Source of the DNA: an uncultured Aquabacterium sp.
Lineage (GTDB): Bacteria > Pseudomonadota > Gammaproteobacteria > Burkholderiales > Burkholderiaceae_C
DNA length: 11,026 bases
Reading direction: 5' to 3'
Assembly: GCA_937923225.1 (NCBI GenBank)
Contig: CALAKR010000026.1
Location: 1 to 11,026, forward strand
A model generated the notes under the pieces. It made no database searches. It was given only the letters and a program-made list of their open reading frames with translations, and was not told the DNA's origin. Within the stretch, counting starts at the first letter, position 1. Every line of letters begins with the position of its first letter. Of the stretch, positions 1-6,299 are shown piece by piece. The position numbers were made by a program, and so were the translations under genes.

Positions 1-179
1 ATGGTGACGGGGCGCACGGGTGCGTTGGGGAACACGAAGCGCACCGGGCCCACGGCCGACAGGTCCAGTTCGTCGCAGATGGGCACGAAATCATTGCCAT
101 CGGCGCCCAGGCCGTGCAGCACGATGATGGTGGCGGCGGGCGGAACGCCGGGGTCGATGTCGAGGGTCTCGAGTGGCAT
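1..179 (-). CDS. Carboxylesterase / acyl-protein-thioesterase-like alpha/beta hydrolase, N-terminal part (cut by window edge)
   Basis: The minus strand from the ATG at 179 reads 59 codons without a stop and runs off the left edge. The translation begins MPLETLDIDP and contains the strand-turn motif LHGLGADGNDFVP (residues 21-33), followed by VRFVFPNAPVRPVT (46-59). This combination is typical of the phospholipase/carboxylesterase family (PF02230), small cytoplasmic serine hydrolases of about 220 residues that cleave short acyl or thioester bonds. The HG of the motif lies in the oxyanion-hole region. The catalytic Ser, Asp and His would be further left, outside the window, so activity cannot be judged. 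No clear Shine-Dalgarno sequence precedes the ATG. It lies 95 bases downstream of the PIG-L deacetylase on the same strand, so co-transcription is possible. Natural substrate unknown. Confidence 0.85.
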   Translation of the reverse strand, partial: MPLETLDIDPGVPPAATIIVLHGLGADGNDFVPICDELDLSAVGPVRFVFPNAPVRPVT

Positions 180-274
180 GGTGCGGCTTGGTTGGCGAGC
201 GACAGAGGCGGCCAAAATGCAGCCGTCGCCTACATGCTAACGGCCCCGCAGCCTGGATGCCGACTCAAGGTTGT

Positions 275-1084
275 TCAGCGGAAGAACACCTCATAAGGCC
301 TCAGCACGCGGGCCAGCGTGGCCGCAGGCAAGGCGCAACCCGTCTGGCTGGACGGATCCGGGCGGGTCTGGCTGGCGAAGGCCCGGGCGGCCAGGCGCTT
401 GCGCTGCTCCAGATCGGGCGACAGCGGCAGGCGGCATGCACGGGCCCAGGGCAGACGCGGATCACCGGGGCGCGCCCAGTGCCAGGCGCTGATGGGCATC
501 TCCAGCAAGGTGGCGCCCACCTGGGCGCACGCGGCGGCGCAGGCGCGGCCGGTGGCCTCATGGTCCGGGTGCCCGTCATGGCGCCAGGTGGTGATCACCA
601 CATCGCTGGGCCGCAACTGGGGCACCAGCGCCCAGATCATGGGCGCTTCAAGATCAGCGAGGTGGCCATCCGGCAGGCCCAGGCGGTGCAACTGGATGCG
701 CGACAGCCCCAGCAGCGCCAGTGCCCGCACGGTTTCCATCGGGCGCTCCTGCGCCAGGCGCTCCGGCGTCCAGCGGCGTGAGCCCGGGTGGCTGGCCGCC
801 CCATCGGTGACCGGCACCACCAGCACCTCGCGGCCCTGGCGGGCCAGCAGGGCCATCAGCCCGCCCGCGCCCAGCACCTCGTCATCCGGGTGAGGAGAGA
901 CGATCACAGCGCGTCGCCCCAGGGGCACCAGCGTCTCGACCGTGACGGGCGGCAAGGCGCCCAGGTGCCGGCATTGCCGCCACGCCGCTTCAGGCGTGCC
1001 GCGGCCCTCCAGGCGCACCGGCGCAGGCATCGGCACGGGCCGGGCGGCCACCGCAGATTCGAATCTTTCCAACACGACAGCCAT
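275..1084 (-). CDS. PIG-L (LmbE-like) family zinc-dependent deacetylase
   Basis: A 269-residue cytoplasmic protein. The family fingerprint is complete: VSPHPDDEVLG at residues 62-72 (His65 and Asp68 as likely zinc ligands, Asp67 as likely general base), VTDG at 92-95, and GHPDHEATG at 171-179 (His175 the probable third zinc ligand, by analogy with MshB). PIG-L enzymes remove N-acetyl groups from N-acetylglucosamine-type sugars in glycolipids, thiols or natural products; the substrate here cannot be read from sequence. About 55 residues precede the Rossmann-like core, longer than in minimal LmbE proteins, and the C-terminus ends in RPYEVFFR. The ATG at 1084 is supported by a purine-rich GGGAGAGG four bases upstream (1088-1095). 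A 20-base inverted repeat lies just beyond that site. The stop is TGA at 275-277. Neighbours on the same strand are an esterase downstream and a cyclic-di-GMP gene upstream; neither suggests a pathway. Confidence 0.9.
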   Translation of the reverse strand: MAVVLERFESAVAARPVPMPAPVRLEGRGTPEAAWRQCRHLGALPPVTVETLVPLGRRAVIVSPHPDDEVLGAGGLMALLARQGREVLVVPVTDGAASHPGSRRWTPERLAQERPMETVRALALLGLSRIQLHRLGLPDGHLADLEAPMIWALVPQLRPSDVVITTWRHDGHPDHEATGRACAAACAQVGATLLEMPISAWHWARPGDPRLPWARACRLPLSPDLEQRKRLAARAFASQTRPDPSSQTGCALPAATLARVLRPYEVFFR

Positions 1085-1087
1085 GCG

Positions 1088-1095
1088 CCTCTCCC
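1088..1095 (-). promoter_or_regulatory. Ribosome binding site of the PIG-L gene
   Basis: On the minus strand GGGAGAGG lies just before the ATG at 1084, with only CGC between it and the start codon. The GGGAG core is eight bases from the ATG. This is the best Shine-Dalgarno match for the gene and fixes its start. Confidence 0.6.
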
Positions 1096-1102
1096 GATGC
1101 AG

Positions 1103-1122
1103 CCAGGGTTACCGAACCCAGG
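1103..1122. repeat. 20-base inverted repeat in the leader of the PIG-L gene
   Basis: Read on the minus strand: CC, T, GGGTT, loop CGGT, AACCC, T, GG. That is seven base pairs interrupted by one T-T mismatch, with a four-base loop. It lies seven bases upstream of the ribosome binding site at 1088-1095. It could be an mRNA hairpin in the 5' leader or a protein-binding operator. No T-run follows on either strand, so it does not look like a terminator. Confidence 0.4.
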
Positions 1123-1232
1123 TGATCTTGGCGGGCGCATGTCATCTTGCCCATCAGCCGATGGTGCATGTGCGTGTCGGGCATGCCCTACAAGCCCCCC
1201 CCACACACCCATAGACGCATGCGCCGTTTGGA

Positions 1233-3550
1233 TCACAGCGTGACGCGCAGGAAGCGTTCGAACTCGTCGGCGGGCATGGGCTTGGCGAACAGGTAGCCCT
1301 GCCCGTGGTCGCAGCCGACGCTGGCCAGCAGGGCGCATTGCTCGGCCGTCTCCACCCCTTCGGCGATCACCGTCATGCCCAGGTCATGGGCCATGGCCAC
1401 GATGGCGCGGCACAGCACCATCGCCGTCGAGCCGGGTTTGAGATCGCGCACGAAGGCCTGGTCGATCTTCAGGAAATCGATCGGGAAGTGCTGCAGGTAG
1501 GACAGCGAGGAGTAGCCCGTGCCGAAATCGTCCAGCGACAGCGCCATGCCCGCGTCACGCAGGGATTGCAGCTGGCGTGACAGCTCATCACTGGGATCCA
1601 GCAGCAAGCCCTCGGTGATCTCCACCGACAAGGCATTGCCCGGCAGCCCGATGGCATGCAGGTGATCCGCCCAGTCCAGCCGCGGCGCGTCGCTGTCGCG
1701 GAACTGCAGGGGCGACTTGTTCACGCTGACCTGGAAGTCCGCATGAAAGAGCGAGCGCCAGCGCAGCACCTGGCCCGCCGCCTGGCGGAAGGCCCAATCA
1801 CCGATCTCGTCGATCTGGCCGCTGGATTCGGCGATGGGGATGAACACCGCCGGGCCGACCGGGCCCAGCACCGGATGGCGCCAGCGCAGCAGGGCCTCGG
1901 CCTTGTGCACCCGCCCGTGGCCAGCGTGACGATGGGCTGGTAGTGCACGCTGAGCTGGCCATCGCTGAGCGCGGTGCGCAGGTCGGTGGCCACGCGCATG
2001 TGCAGGCGCGCCGCGGCCTCCATCTCGGCCGTGAAGTGGCAGAAGCGGCGGCGCCCCGCATCCTTGGCGGCGTACAGGGCCTGGTCGGCCTGCTTGAGCA
2101 GGGCTTCGATGTCGGTGCCGTCCTGCGGGGCCTGGGTGATGCCAATGCTGGCTGACACATAGGCGCGCTCGCCGCGCAGGCGGAAGGGCTGCACCAGCAG
2201 GTCGATGATCTGGCGGGCCACGTGGTCGACTCGCTCCATGTCGCACACGCGCGGTATCACCACGGTGAACTCATCACCGCCCAGGCGGGCCACGGTGTCC
2301 GAGTCGCCCACGCACTGGCGGATGCGGCGCGCCGCCTCGGTCAGCAGCAGATCGCCCAGGTCGTGGCCCAGGGTGTCGTTGACTTCCTTGAAGTGGTCCA
2401 GGTCGATGAACATCAGCGCCACGACATGGCCATCGGCCGCGCTGGCAGCCAGGGCCTGCTCCAGGCGCTGGCGCAGCAACTGCCGGTTGGGCAGGCCGGT
2501 CAGGCTGTCGTAGTGCGCCTGCTGCCAGATCAAGGCCTCGGCCTTCTTGCGCTGGCCGATGTCACGGGCCACCCAGGCGGCGTGGCGGGCTTCACCCTGC
2601 TCGTCCAGGATGGGGGTGATGTCCTGCTCCAGCCAGAAGGCGCCGCCGGCGCGGTCGTGCACCACCAGCTCGATGCGGATGGGCTCGCCGACGCGCACGG
2701 CCTGGTCGATGCGCTGGCGGTGCTCGGCCGCGGTGTCCGGCCCATACAGCAAGGCATGGGGCTGGCCCAGCACCTGTTCGCGCGCATGACCTGTACGGCG
2801 CAGGAAGGCCTCGTTGGCAAAGACGATGCGCGAGCCCGCCGGGCTGTCCGGCTCACGCAGGGTGATCATCACCAGGTCATTGATGCGGGCCGCGGCCGCG
2901 CTGGTCAGGTGCAGTTCCTGGTTGGCCAGGCTCAGCGAGTCGGCAATTTGCCGGTGGCGTGTCAGGCTGCGGTCCAGCCCGGCCAGCAGCGCCGCGCACG
3001 ACAGCGTGATCATGGCGCCCACGAAGGCGAAGTTGACCGTGACCACCGTCCACTTGACCAGGGGCTGGTCATCGAAGCCCGGCGTCGGAAAGCGCGCATC
3101 GACCATCCAGCCCAGCACCAGCAGTGTGAGCGCGCTCACCACCAGTGCCAGCAGCGCGGGCCGCATGCCCAGCAGCAAGGCCGCCATGGCCGGGAAGGCC
3201 AGCAGGTAGATCTGGCTGACCGGCCCCACCGTGAGCATCAGCCACAGGCCCACCGCGTACATCAGGCCCAGCAGGCTCCAGGCGCGCAGGCGGTAATCCA
3301 GCGTGCGGCGGCGCCACACGAAGGCCACCCAGGCCAGGGCCAGCACATCCATCACCGCCACGGAGGGGTGTCCCTGGTGGAAGGCCAGGACCGCACTGGG
3401 CACCGCCGCCACCGAGCCCAACACCAGCACCACCGCCAGGATGGTCGACAGCAGACGCTCGCGCCAATGGCGCATGTCCATGGGCGTCTGGGGCTCGGCC
3501 CTCAAGGTCTGGTGGATCGATCGGAACACGCTCAACGACAGCTCCCCCAC
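1233..3550 (-). pseudogene. Membrane-bound PAS-GGDEF-EAL cyclic-di-GMP protein, frameshifted before the EAL domain
   Basis: Two minus-strand reading frames (3550-1721 and 1910-1233) form one protein of about 772 residues once a missing base near 1911-1915 is restored. Order: short cytoplasmic start; about six membrane helices (residues 33-190); a PAS domain (about 221-335); a GGDEF domain (about 345-508) with intact RLGGDEF at 422-428; then an EAL domain. The EAL half carries all expected residues in the second frame: EALLRW, VNKS, EITE, DDFGTGYSS, KIDQAF, AEGVET and QGYLF. Diguanylate cyclases make cyclic-di-GMP and EAL domains hydrolyse it. As sequenced, translation leaves the frame after HYQPIVTLATG and stops at 1721, keeping the cyclase and losing the phosphodiesterase. 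The inhibitory-site RxxD is GDSD, lacking the arginine. The outermost start is GTG at 3550. A TTG at 3535 has GGGGGAG six bases upstream and may be the true start; ATG 3481 is a third option. A sequencing error is possible. Confidence 0.85.
1910..1915 (-). other. Frameshift site: one base missing in a G-rich run
   Basis: The minus strand reads CCACGGGCGGGTGCACAAGG across 1920-1901. In frame this gives ACG GGC GGG TGC ACA, whereas EAL proteins expect Thr-Gly-x-Val-His-Lys-Ala-Glu-Ala-Leu. That needs one extra base, for example GGC CGG GTG CAC AAG, so a single C or G appears lost in GGGCGGG. Both frames flanking the site match conserved GGDEF-EAL sequence closely, so the break can be placed within about five bases. 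Confidence 0.85.
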
Positions 3551-3645
3551 ACGTCTGTGCGTGCGTGATCAGCGCATCGGGTGGGTGCCCGGGCTACGGG
3601 CGCGCAGAACCCGGCGGCGCGCCGGATACGCGCACATCCTCTGCT

Positions 3646-4212
3646 TTATCGGCCAGCGCCGCCGCTGGTTGAGCCGGAATTGACGGCGCCCTGGGGCGCG
3701 ACGGGCATGCCCTCCTCGTCGATCGAGTGGGCCTCCTTGCGCGCGCCGGCCGTCTTGGCCCGTTCCGCCAGTTGCGCATAGAACGCGGCCAGCTCGCGCA
3801 GATCCTGCTCGCACATGCTTTCGATACCGATCATGCGGTTGCTGGCCTCACGGTGGGCCGCCAGCAGTTCGTTGAGTTTGAGGTGAATCGCCACGCTGTC
3901 CTTGTTCTGGCTCTGCTGGATCAGGAACACCATCAGGAAGGTGACGATGGTCGTGCCGGTGTTGATCACCAACTGCCACGTCTCCGAGAACCCGAACAGC
4001 GGTCCGGAAATCGCCCAGGTCAACACCATCGCCAACGCGCCGGAAAACACAAGGGGTGATCCCGCCCAGCGCGTGACGCTGGCGGCAAAGCGGTCGAAGG
4101 CCGACAGCACGGCCGAGTGGGACACGTGCGTAAGGCTGTTGGTGCTGGGCATGGAGCCCAGCGCACGGCCGATGTGCTTGAGCGAAGGACGGTGATGGGC
4201 GTGCTGCGTCAT
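3646..4212 (-). CDS. Low-affinity iron permease family protein (Fet4-like)
   Basis: Membrane protein with two helices. Numbered from an upstream in-frame ATG at 4245, the core runs from FDRFAASVTRWAGSPL (residues 50-65) through helix 1 (63-86), helix 2 (90-110, with INTGTTIVTFLMVFLIQ) and NKDSVAIHLKLNELL (114-128). This pattern is typical of the low-affinity iron permease family (PF04120), related to yeast Fet4. Bacterial members are small and poorly characterised, so a role in ferrous iron or other divalent metal uptake is inferred. The chosen start is the ATG at 4212 because GGA sits five bases upstream; ATG 4245 (11 residues longer) and ATG 4152 remain possible. About 35-45 residues precede the family core, more than usual, and the C-terminus is a Gly/Ser-rich tail (about residues 186-199). 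It is divergent from the tetR gene, and no iron-responsive operator was recognised. Confidence 0.8.
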   Translation of the reverse strand: MTQHAHHRPSLKHIGRALGSMPSTNSLTHVSHSAVLSAFDRFAASVTRWAGSPLVFSGALAMVLTWAISGPLFGFSETWQLVINTGTTIVTFLMVFLIQQSQNKDSVAIHLKLNELLAAHREASNRMIGIESMCEQDLRELAAFYAQLAERAKTAGARKEAHSIDEEGMPVAPQGAVNSGSTSGGAGR

Positions 4213-4388
4213 GGTGATCCAGACAGGCTTGTGGATGAACCTCATCTTGCGCAGGCACGCTTCACGCCGGAATCAGGCAAGCACGCGCGCCTGTGTCGGC
4301 CTGCGCCTACGCCGCGCGTCGGACAACGCCCTGCGTTTAAGCCCGGTCGCCGCACATAGCCCTACGGTGCAGTGGGGTTTGCCAAGGC

Positions 4389-4401
4389 TGAAATCGTTTC
4401 A
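4389..4401. promoter_or_regulatory. 13-base inverted repeat upstream of the TetR gene, possible operator
   Basis: TGAAA TCG TTTCA is a perfect five-base inverted repeat with a three-base centre. It lies 26-38 bases upstream of the repressor ATG and would overlap the -35 region if the -10 is TATAGT at 4415. TetR-family repressors usually bind short palindromes beside their own gene, so this is one of two operator candidates here. Binding has not been shown. Confidence 0.35.
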
Positions 4402-4405
4402 AGAC

Positions 4406-4413
4406 GACTGGTC
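4406..4413. promoter_or_regulatory. GACTGGTC near-palindrome, second operator candidate
   Basis: GAC-TG-GTC lies between the putative -35 and -10 of the repressor gene. The GAC and GGTC half elements recall the half sites of the E. coli NemR box (TAGACC, gap, GGTCTA). A related ACCGGTC occurs at 5113-5119, ahead of the ene-reductase gene. The match is short and could be chance. Confidence 0.3.
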
Positions 4414-4414
4414 A

Positions 4415-4420
4415 TATAGT
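4415..4420 (+). promoter_or_regulatory. Putative -10 element TATAGT of the TetR gene
   Basis: TATAGT differs from TATAAT at one base and ends seven bases before the ATG at 4427, so transcription could begin at or very near the start codon. There is no Shine-Dalgarno sequence between it and the ATG, which fits a leaderless or very short-leader mRNA. No good -35 hexamer lies 16-18 bases upstream. Confidence 0.35.
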
Positions 4421-4426
4421 TCATCC

Positions 4427-5020
4427 ATGCCCCGCACTGCCGACCCCACCGACATCCCGCGCCGACTGGCCGAGGCCGGCTATGCCCTGTTCCAGCAGAA
4501 CGGCTACAACGCGACCGGCATCCAGCAGATCACCGATCAAGCCGGCGTGCCCAAAGGCTCGTTCTACAACCACTACGAGAGCAAAGAGGCGTTTGCGGCC
4601 CAGGTGCTGCGCAACTACGGCAAGTGGATGACCGCCGCCTGGAGCGCCAGCCTGAAGGACGCGCCCGCCTCGCCGCTGGCCACGCTGCACCACGTGTTCG
4701 CCCAATTCATTGCCCACCACGAGAAGCAAGGCTGCCAGGGCTGCCTGGTGGGCAACTTTGCCGCCGAGGTGGCCGAGGCCAGCGAGCCCTGCCGGATCGA
4801 ACTGGCCACCGTGCTGGACGACTGGCGCGAGCGCATGGCCGGCCTGATCACGCAAGCTCAAGAGGCGGGTGAACTGCGCAGTGACGTCGATGCGCACACC
4901 CTGGCCAATTTCTTCTGGGACGCCTGGGAAGGTGCCGTGCTGCGCAGCAAGATCGTGCGCAACGTGCAACCCCTGCGCGACGTGCTGCGCCTGCTGCTGG
5001 ACGGCTTCTACCGGCCTTGA
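4427..5020 (+). CDS. TetR-family repressor, NemR-like electrophile/redox sensor
   Basis: A 197-residue DNA-binding protein. The N-terminal helix-turn-helix covers about residues 12-57, with recognition region GIQQITDQAGVPKGSFYNHY (31-50). The ligand domain contains QGCLVGNFAAEVAEASE (104-120) and WEGAVLRSKIVRN (167-179), which align with SGCLTVKLSAEV and LGANLQAKISRS of E. coli NemR. By this alignment the redox-active Cys106 and partner Lys175 are conserved at identical numbers. An extra Cys103 makes a C103-x-x-C106 motif. NemR-type repressors release DNA when electrophiles or reactive chlorine modify this cysteine. The ATG at 4427 starts the family-typical sequence; the frame is open back to 4211, but those residues resemble nothing in the family. 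An Old Yellow Enzyme gene follows after 132 bases, matching the nemR-nemA arrangement, so it probably represses itself and that gene. The exact inducer is unknown. Confidence 0.88.
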   Translation: MPRTADPTDIPRRLAEAGYALFQQNGYNATGIQQITDQAGVPKGSFYNHYESKEAFAAQVLRNYGKWMTAAWSASLKDAPASPLATLHHVFAQFIAHHEKQGCQGCLVGNFAAEVAEASEPCRIELATVLDDWRERMAGLITQAQEAGELRSDVDAHTLANFFWDAWEGAVLRSKIVRNVQPLRDVLRLLLDGFYRP

Positions 5021-5054
5021 GTTAAGCCCTCCCCCTCCATCCACACACTTTCTC

Positions 5055-5080
5055 GGTGGCTTCTGGCAACAGAAGCCACC
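5055..5080 (+). terminator. Perfect 11-bp hairpin with GCAA tetraloop between the repressor and ene-reductase genes
   Basis: GGTGGCTTCTG pairs perfectly with CAGAAGCCACC around a GCAA loop of the stable GNRA class. It begins 35 bases after the TetR stop and ends 72 bases before the ene-reductase ATG. The downstream sequence CGGTTTCCTG has only three Ts, so it is a weak candidate for an intrinsic terminator. It could instead be an attenuator or an RNA-processing or stabilising stem that sets different levels of repressor and enzyme from one transcript. Confidence 0.5.
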
Positions 5081-5141
5081 CGGTTTCCTGCCGCCTGTTC
5101 GCGGCGTTTCTCACCGGTCTCATCACCTGACCTGCCACCCC

Positions 5142-5145
5142 GGAG
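5142..5145 (+). promoter_or_regulatory. Ribosome binding site of the ene-reductase gene
   Basis: GGAG lies seven bases before the ATG at 5153, within CCCCGGAGTTTTCGA. It supports that start codon. Confidence 0.6.
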
Positions 5146-5152
5146 TTTTCGA

Positions 5153-6256
5153 ATGGCCAACCAAGAGCAAACCCAAGAGCCGCTGTTCCAGCCCTTCAAG
5201 CTGGGCAACATCACGCTGTCCAACCGCATGGCCATGGCGCCGCTGACGCGCAACCGTGCCGAGGCCGGCAACGTGCCCGGCCCGATGACCATCGAGTACT
5301 ACGCCCAGCGCGCCTCGGTCGGCCTGATCATCGCCGAGGCCACCCAGGTGTCGGCCCAGGCCCAGGGCTATGTCGCCACGCCCGGCGTGCACTCGCCCGA
5401 GCAGATCGCCGCCTGGCGCAAGGTGACCGATGAGGTGCACGCCCGCGGCGGCCACATCTACCTGCAGATGTGGCACACCGGCCGCATGTCGCACACGGCC
5501 TTCCAGCCGGGCGAGCAAGCCCCCGTGGCGCCCTCGGCCATCCGTGCCCAGGCCAAGACCTTCATCCCCGGCCAGGGCTATGTGGACACCTCCACGCCCC
5601 GCGCGCTGGAGACCAGCGAGATCGCCGGCATCGTGGCTGATTTCCGCAGCGCCGCCCGCCACGCCATCGAGGCCGGCTTCGACGGCATCGAGATCCACGG
5701 CGCACACGGCTACCTGCTGGACGCCTTCCTGCGCGACGGATCCAACAAGCGCACCGACCAATATGGCGGCTCCATCGAGAACCGCGCGCGCTTCCTGCTG
5801 GAAGTGATGGCCGCCGTGATCGCCGAGATCGGCGCCGACAAGGTGGGCGTGCGCCTGTCGCCCGTGTCACCCGTGAACGATTCGAACGAGAGCAATCCGC
5901 AGCCCCTGTTCGAACACGTGGTGCGCGAGCTGGAAAAGCTGCACCCCGTGTACATCCACGTGGTTGAAGGCCACACCGGTGGCCCGCGTGACAACGCCCC
6001 GTTCGACTACGAAGCCATCCGCAAGCTCTACAGCGGTGTCTGGATGGTGAACAACGGCTACGACAAGGCCATGGCCAACGAAGCCATCGCCAGCGGCAAG
6101 GCTGATCTGGTCTCCTTTGGCCGCCTGATGATCACCAACCCCGACCTGCCCCGCCGCTTCAAGGAAAACGCGCCGCTCAACGAGCTGTTCAAGGACGCGC
6201 CCCTGTACGGTGGCGTGGGCCCGCACGGCTACACGGACTATCCGGCCCTGGCCTGA
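5153..6256 (+). CDS. nemA: Old Yellow Enzyme family alkene reductase (NemA-like)
   Basis: A 367-residue cytoplasmic FMN enzyme of usual family length. It reduces activated C=C bonds (N-ethylmaleimide, enones, nitro-alkenes) with NAD(P)H, detoxifying electrophiles. Visible signatures: N-terminal LFQPFKLGNITLSNRMAMAPLTR (11-33) with the flavin-contacting Thr32; LQMWHTGR (104-111) with Gln105; the substrate-binding pair in IHGAHGYLLDAFL (181-193), His182 and His185, with Tyr187 as proton donor; RTDQYGGSIENRARF (200-214); Arg234 in VGVRLSP; FGRLMITNPDLPRRF (322-336) with Arg324 near the FMN phosphate; and the C-terminal HGYTDYP (358-364). The pair of histidines, rather than His/Asn, is as in PETN reductase. 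Start ATG 5153 has GGAG seven bases upstream. It follows the NemR-like repressor on the same strand and is probably its target. The symbol is by similarity; other NemA-like ene-reductases (for example XenB type) cannot be excluded. Confidence 0.93.
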   Translation: MANQEQTQEPLFQPFKLGNITLSNRMAMAPLTRNRAEAGNVPGPMTIEYYAQRASVGLIIAEATQVSAQAQGYVATPGVHSPEQIAAWRKVTDEVHARGGHIYLQMWHTGRMSHTAFQPGEQAPVAPSAIRAQAKTFIPGQGYVDTSTPRALETSEIAGIVADFRSAARHAIEAGFDGIEIHGAHGYLLDAFLRDGSNKRTDQYGGSIENRARFLLEVMAAVIAEIGADKVGVRLSPVSPVNDSNESNPQPLFEHVVRELEKLHPVYIHVVEGHTGGPRDNAPFDYEAIRKLYSGVWMVNNGYDKAMANEAIASGKADLVSFGRLMITNPDLPRRFKENAPLNELFKDAPLYGGVGPHGYTDYPALA

Positions 6257-6299
6257 GCCCGTGAACAGATGATCAGTTGACGCGCGGCGCCGGTGGCGC

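Noticed and set aside
1195..1202. Run of eight C bases downstream of the GGDEF-EAL gene
   Set aside because: It lies in an intergenic region outside any reading frame or recognised promoter spacing, so phase variation has no visible target.
2222..3568. Long plus-strand open frame (448 codons) opposite the GGDEF protein
   Set aside because: It mirrors the codon bias of the conserved gene on the other strand; its translation is Gln/His/Arg-rich low-complexity sequence with no family resemblance.
4211..4426. 72-residue N-terminal extension of the TetR frame
   Set aside because: TetR proteins start just before the first helix, as the ATG at 4427 does; the extension covers the promoter-like sequence and overlaps the start of the iron permease gene on the other strand.
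6287..6299. GCGCC-GGT-GGCGC hairpin between the convergent ene-reductase and lrgB genes
   Set aside because: A five-base stem without a T-run on either strand; short GC palindromes are expected in sequence this GC-rich.
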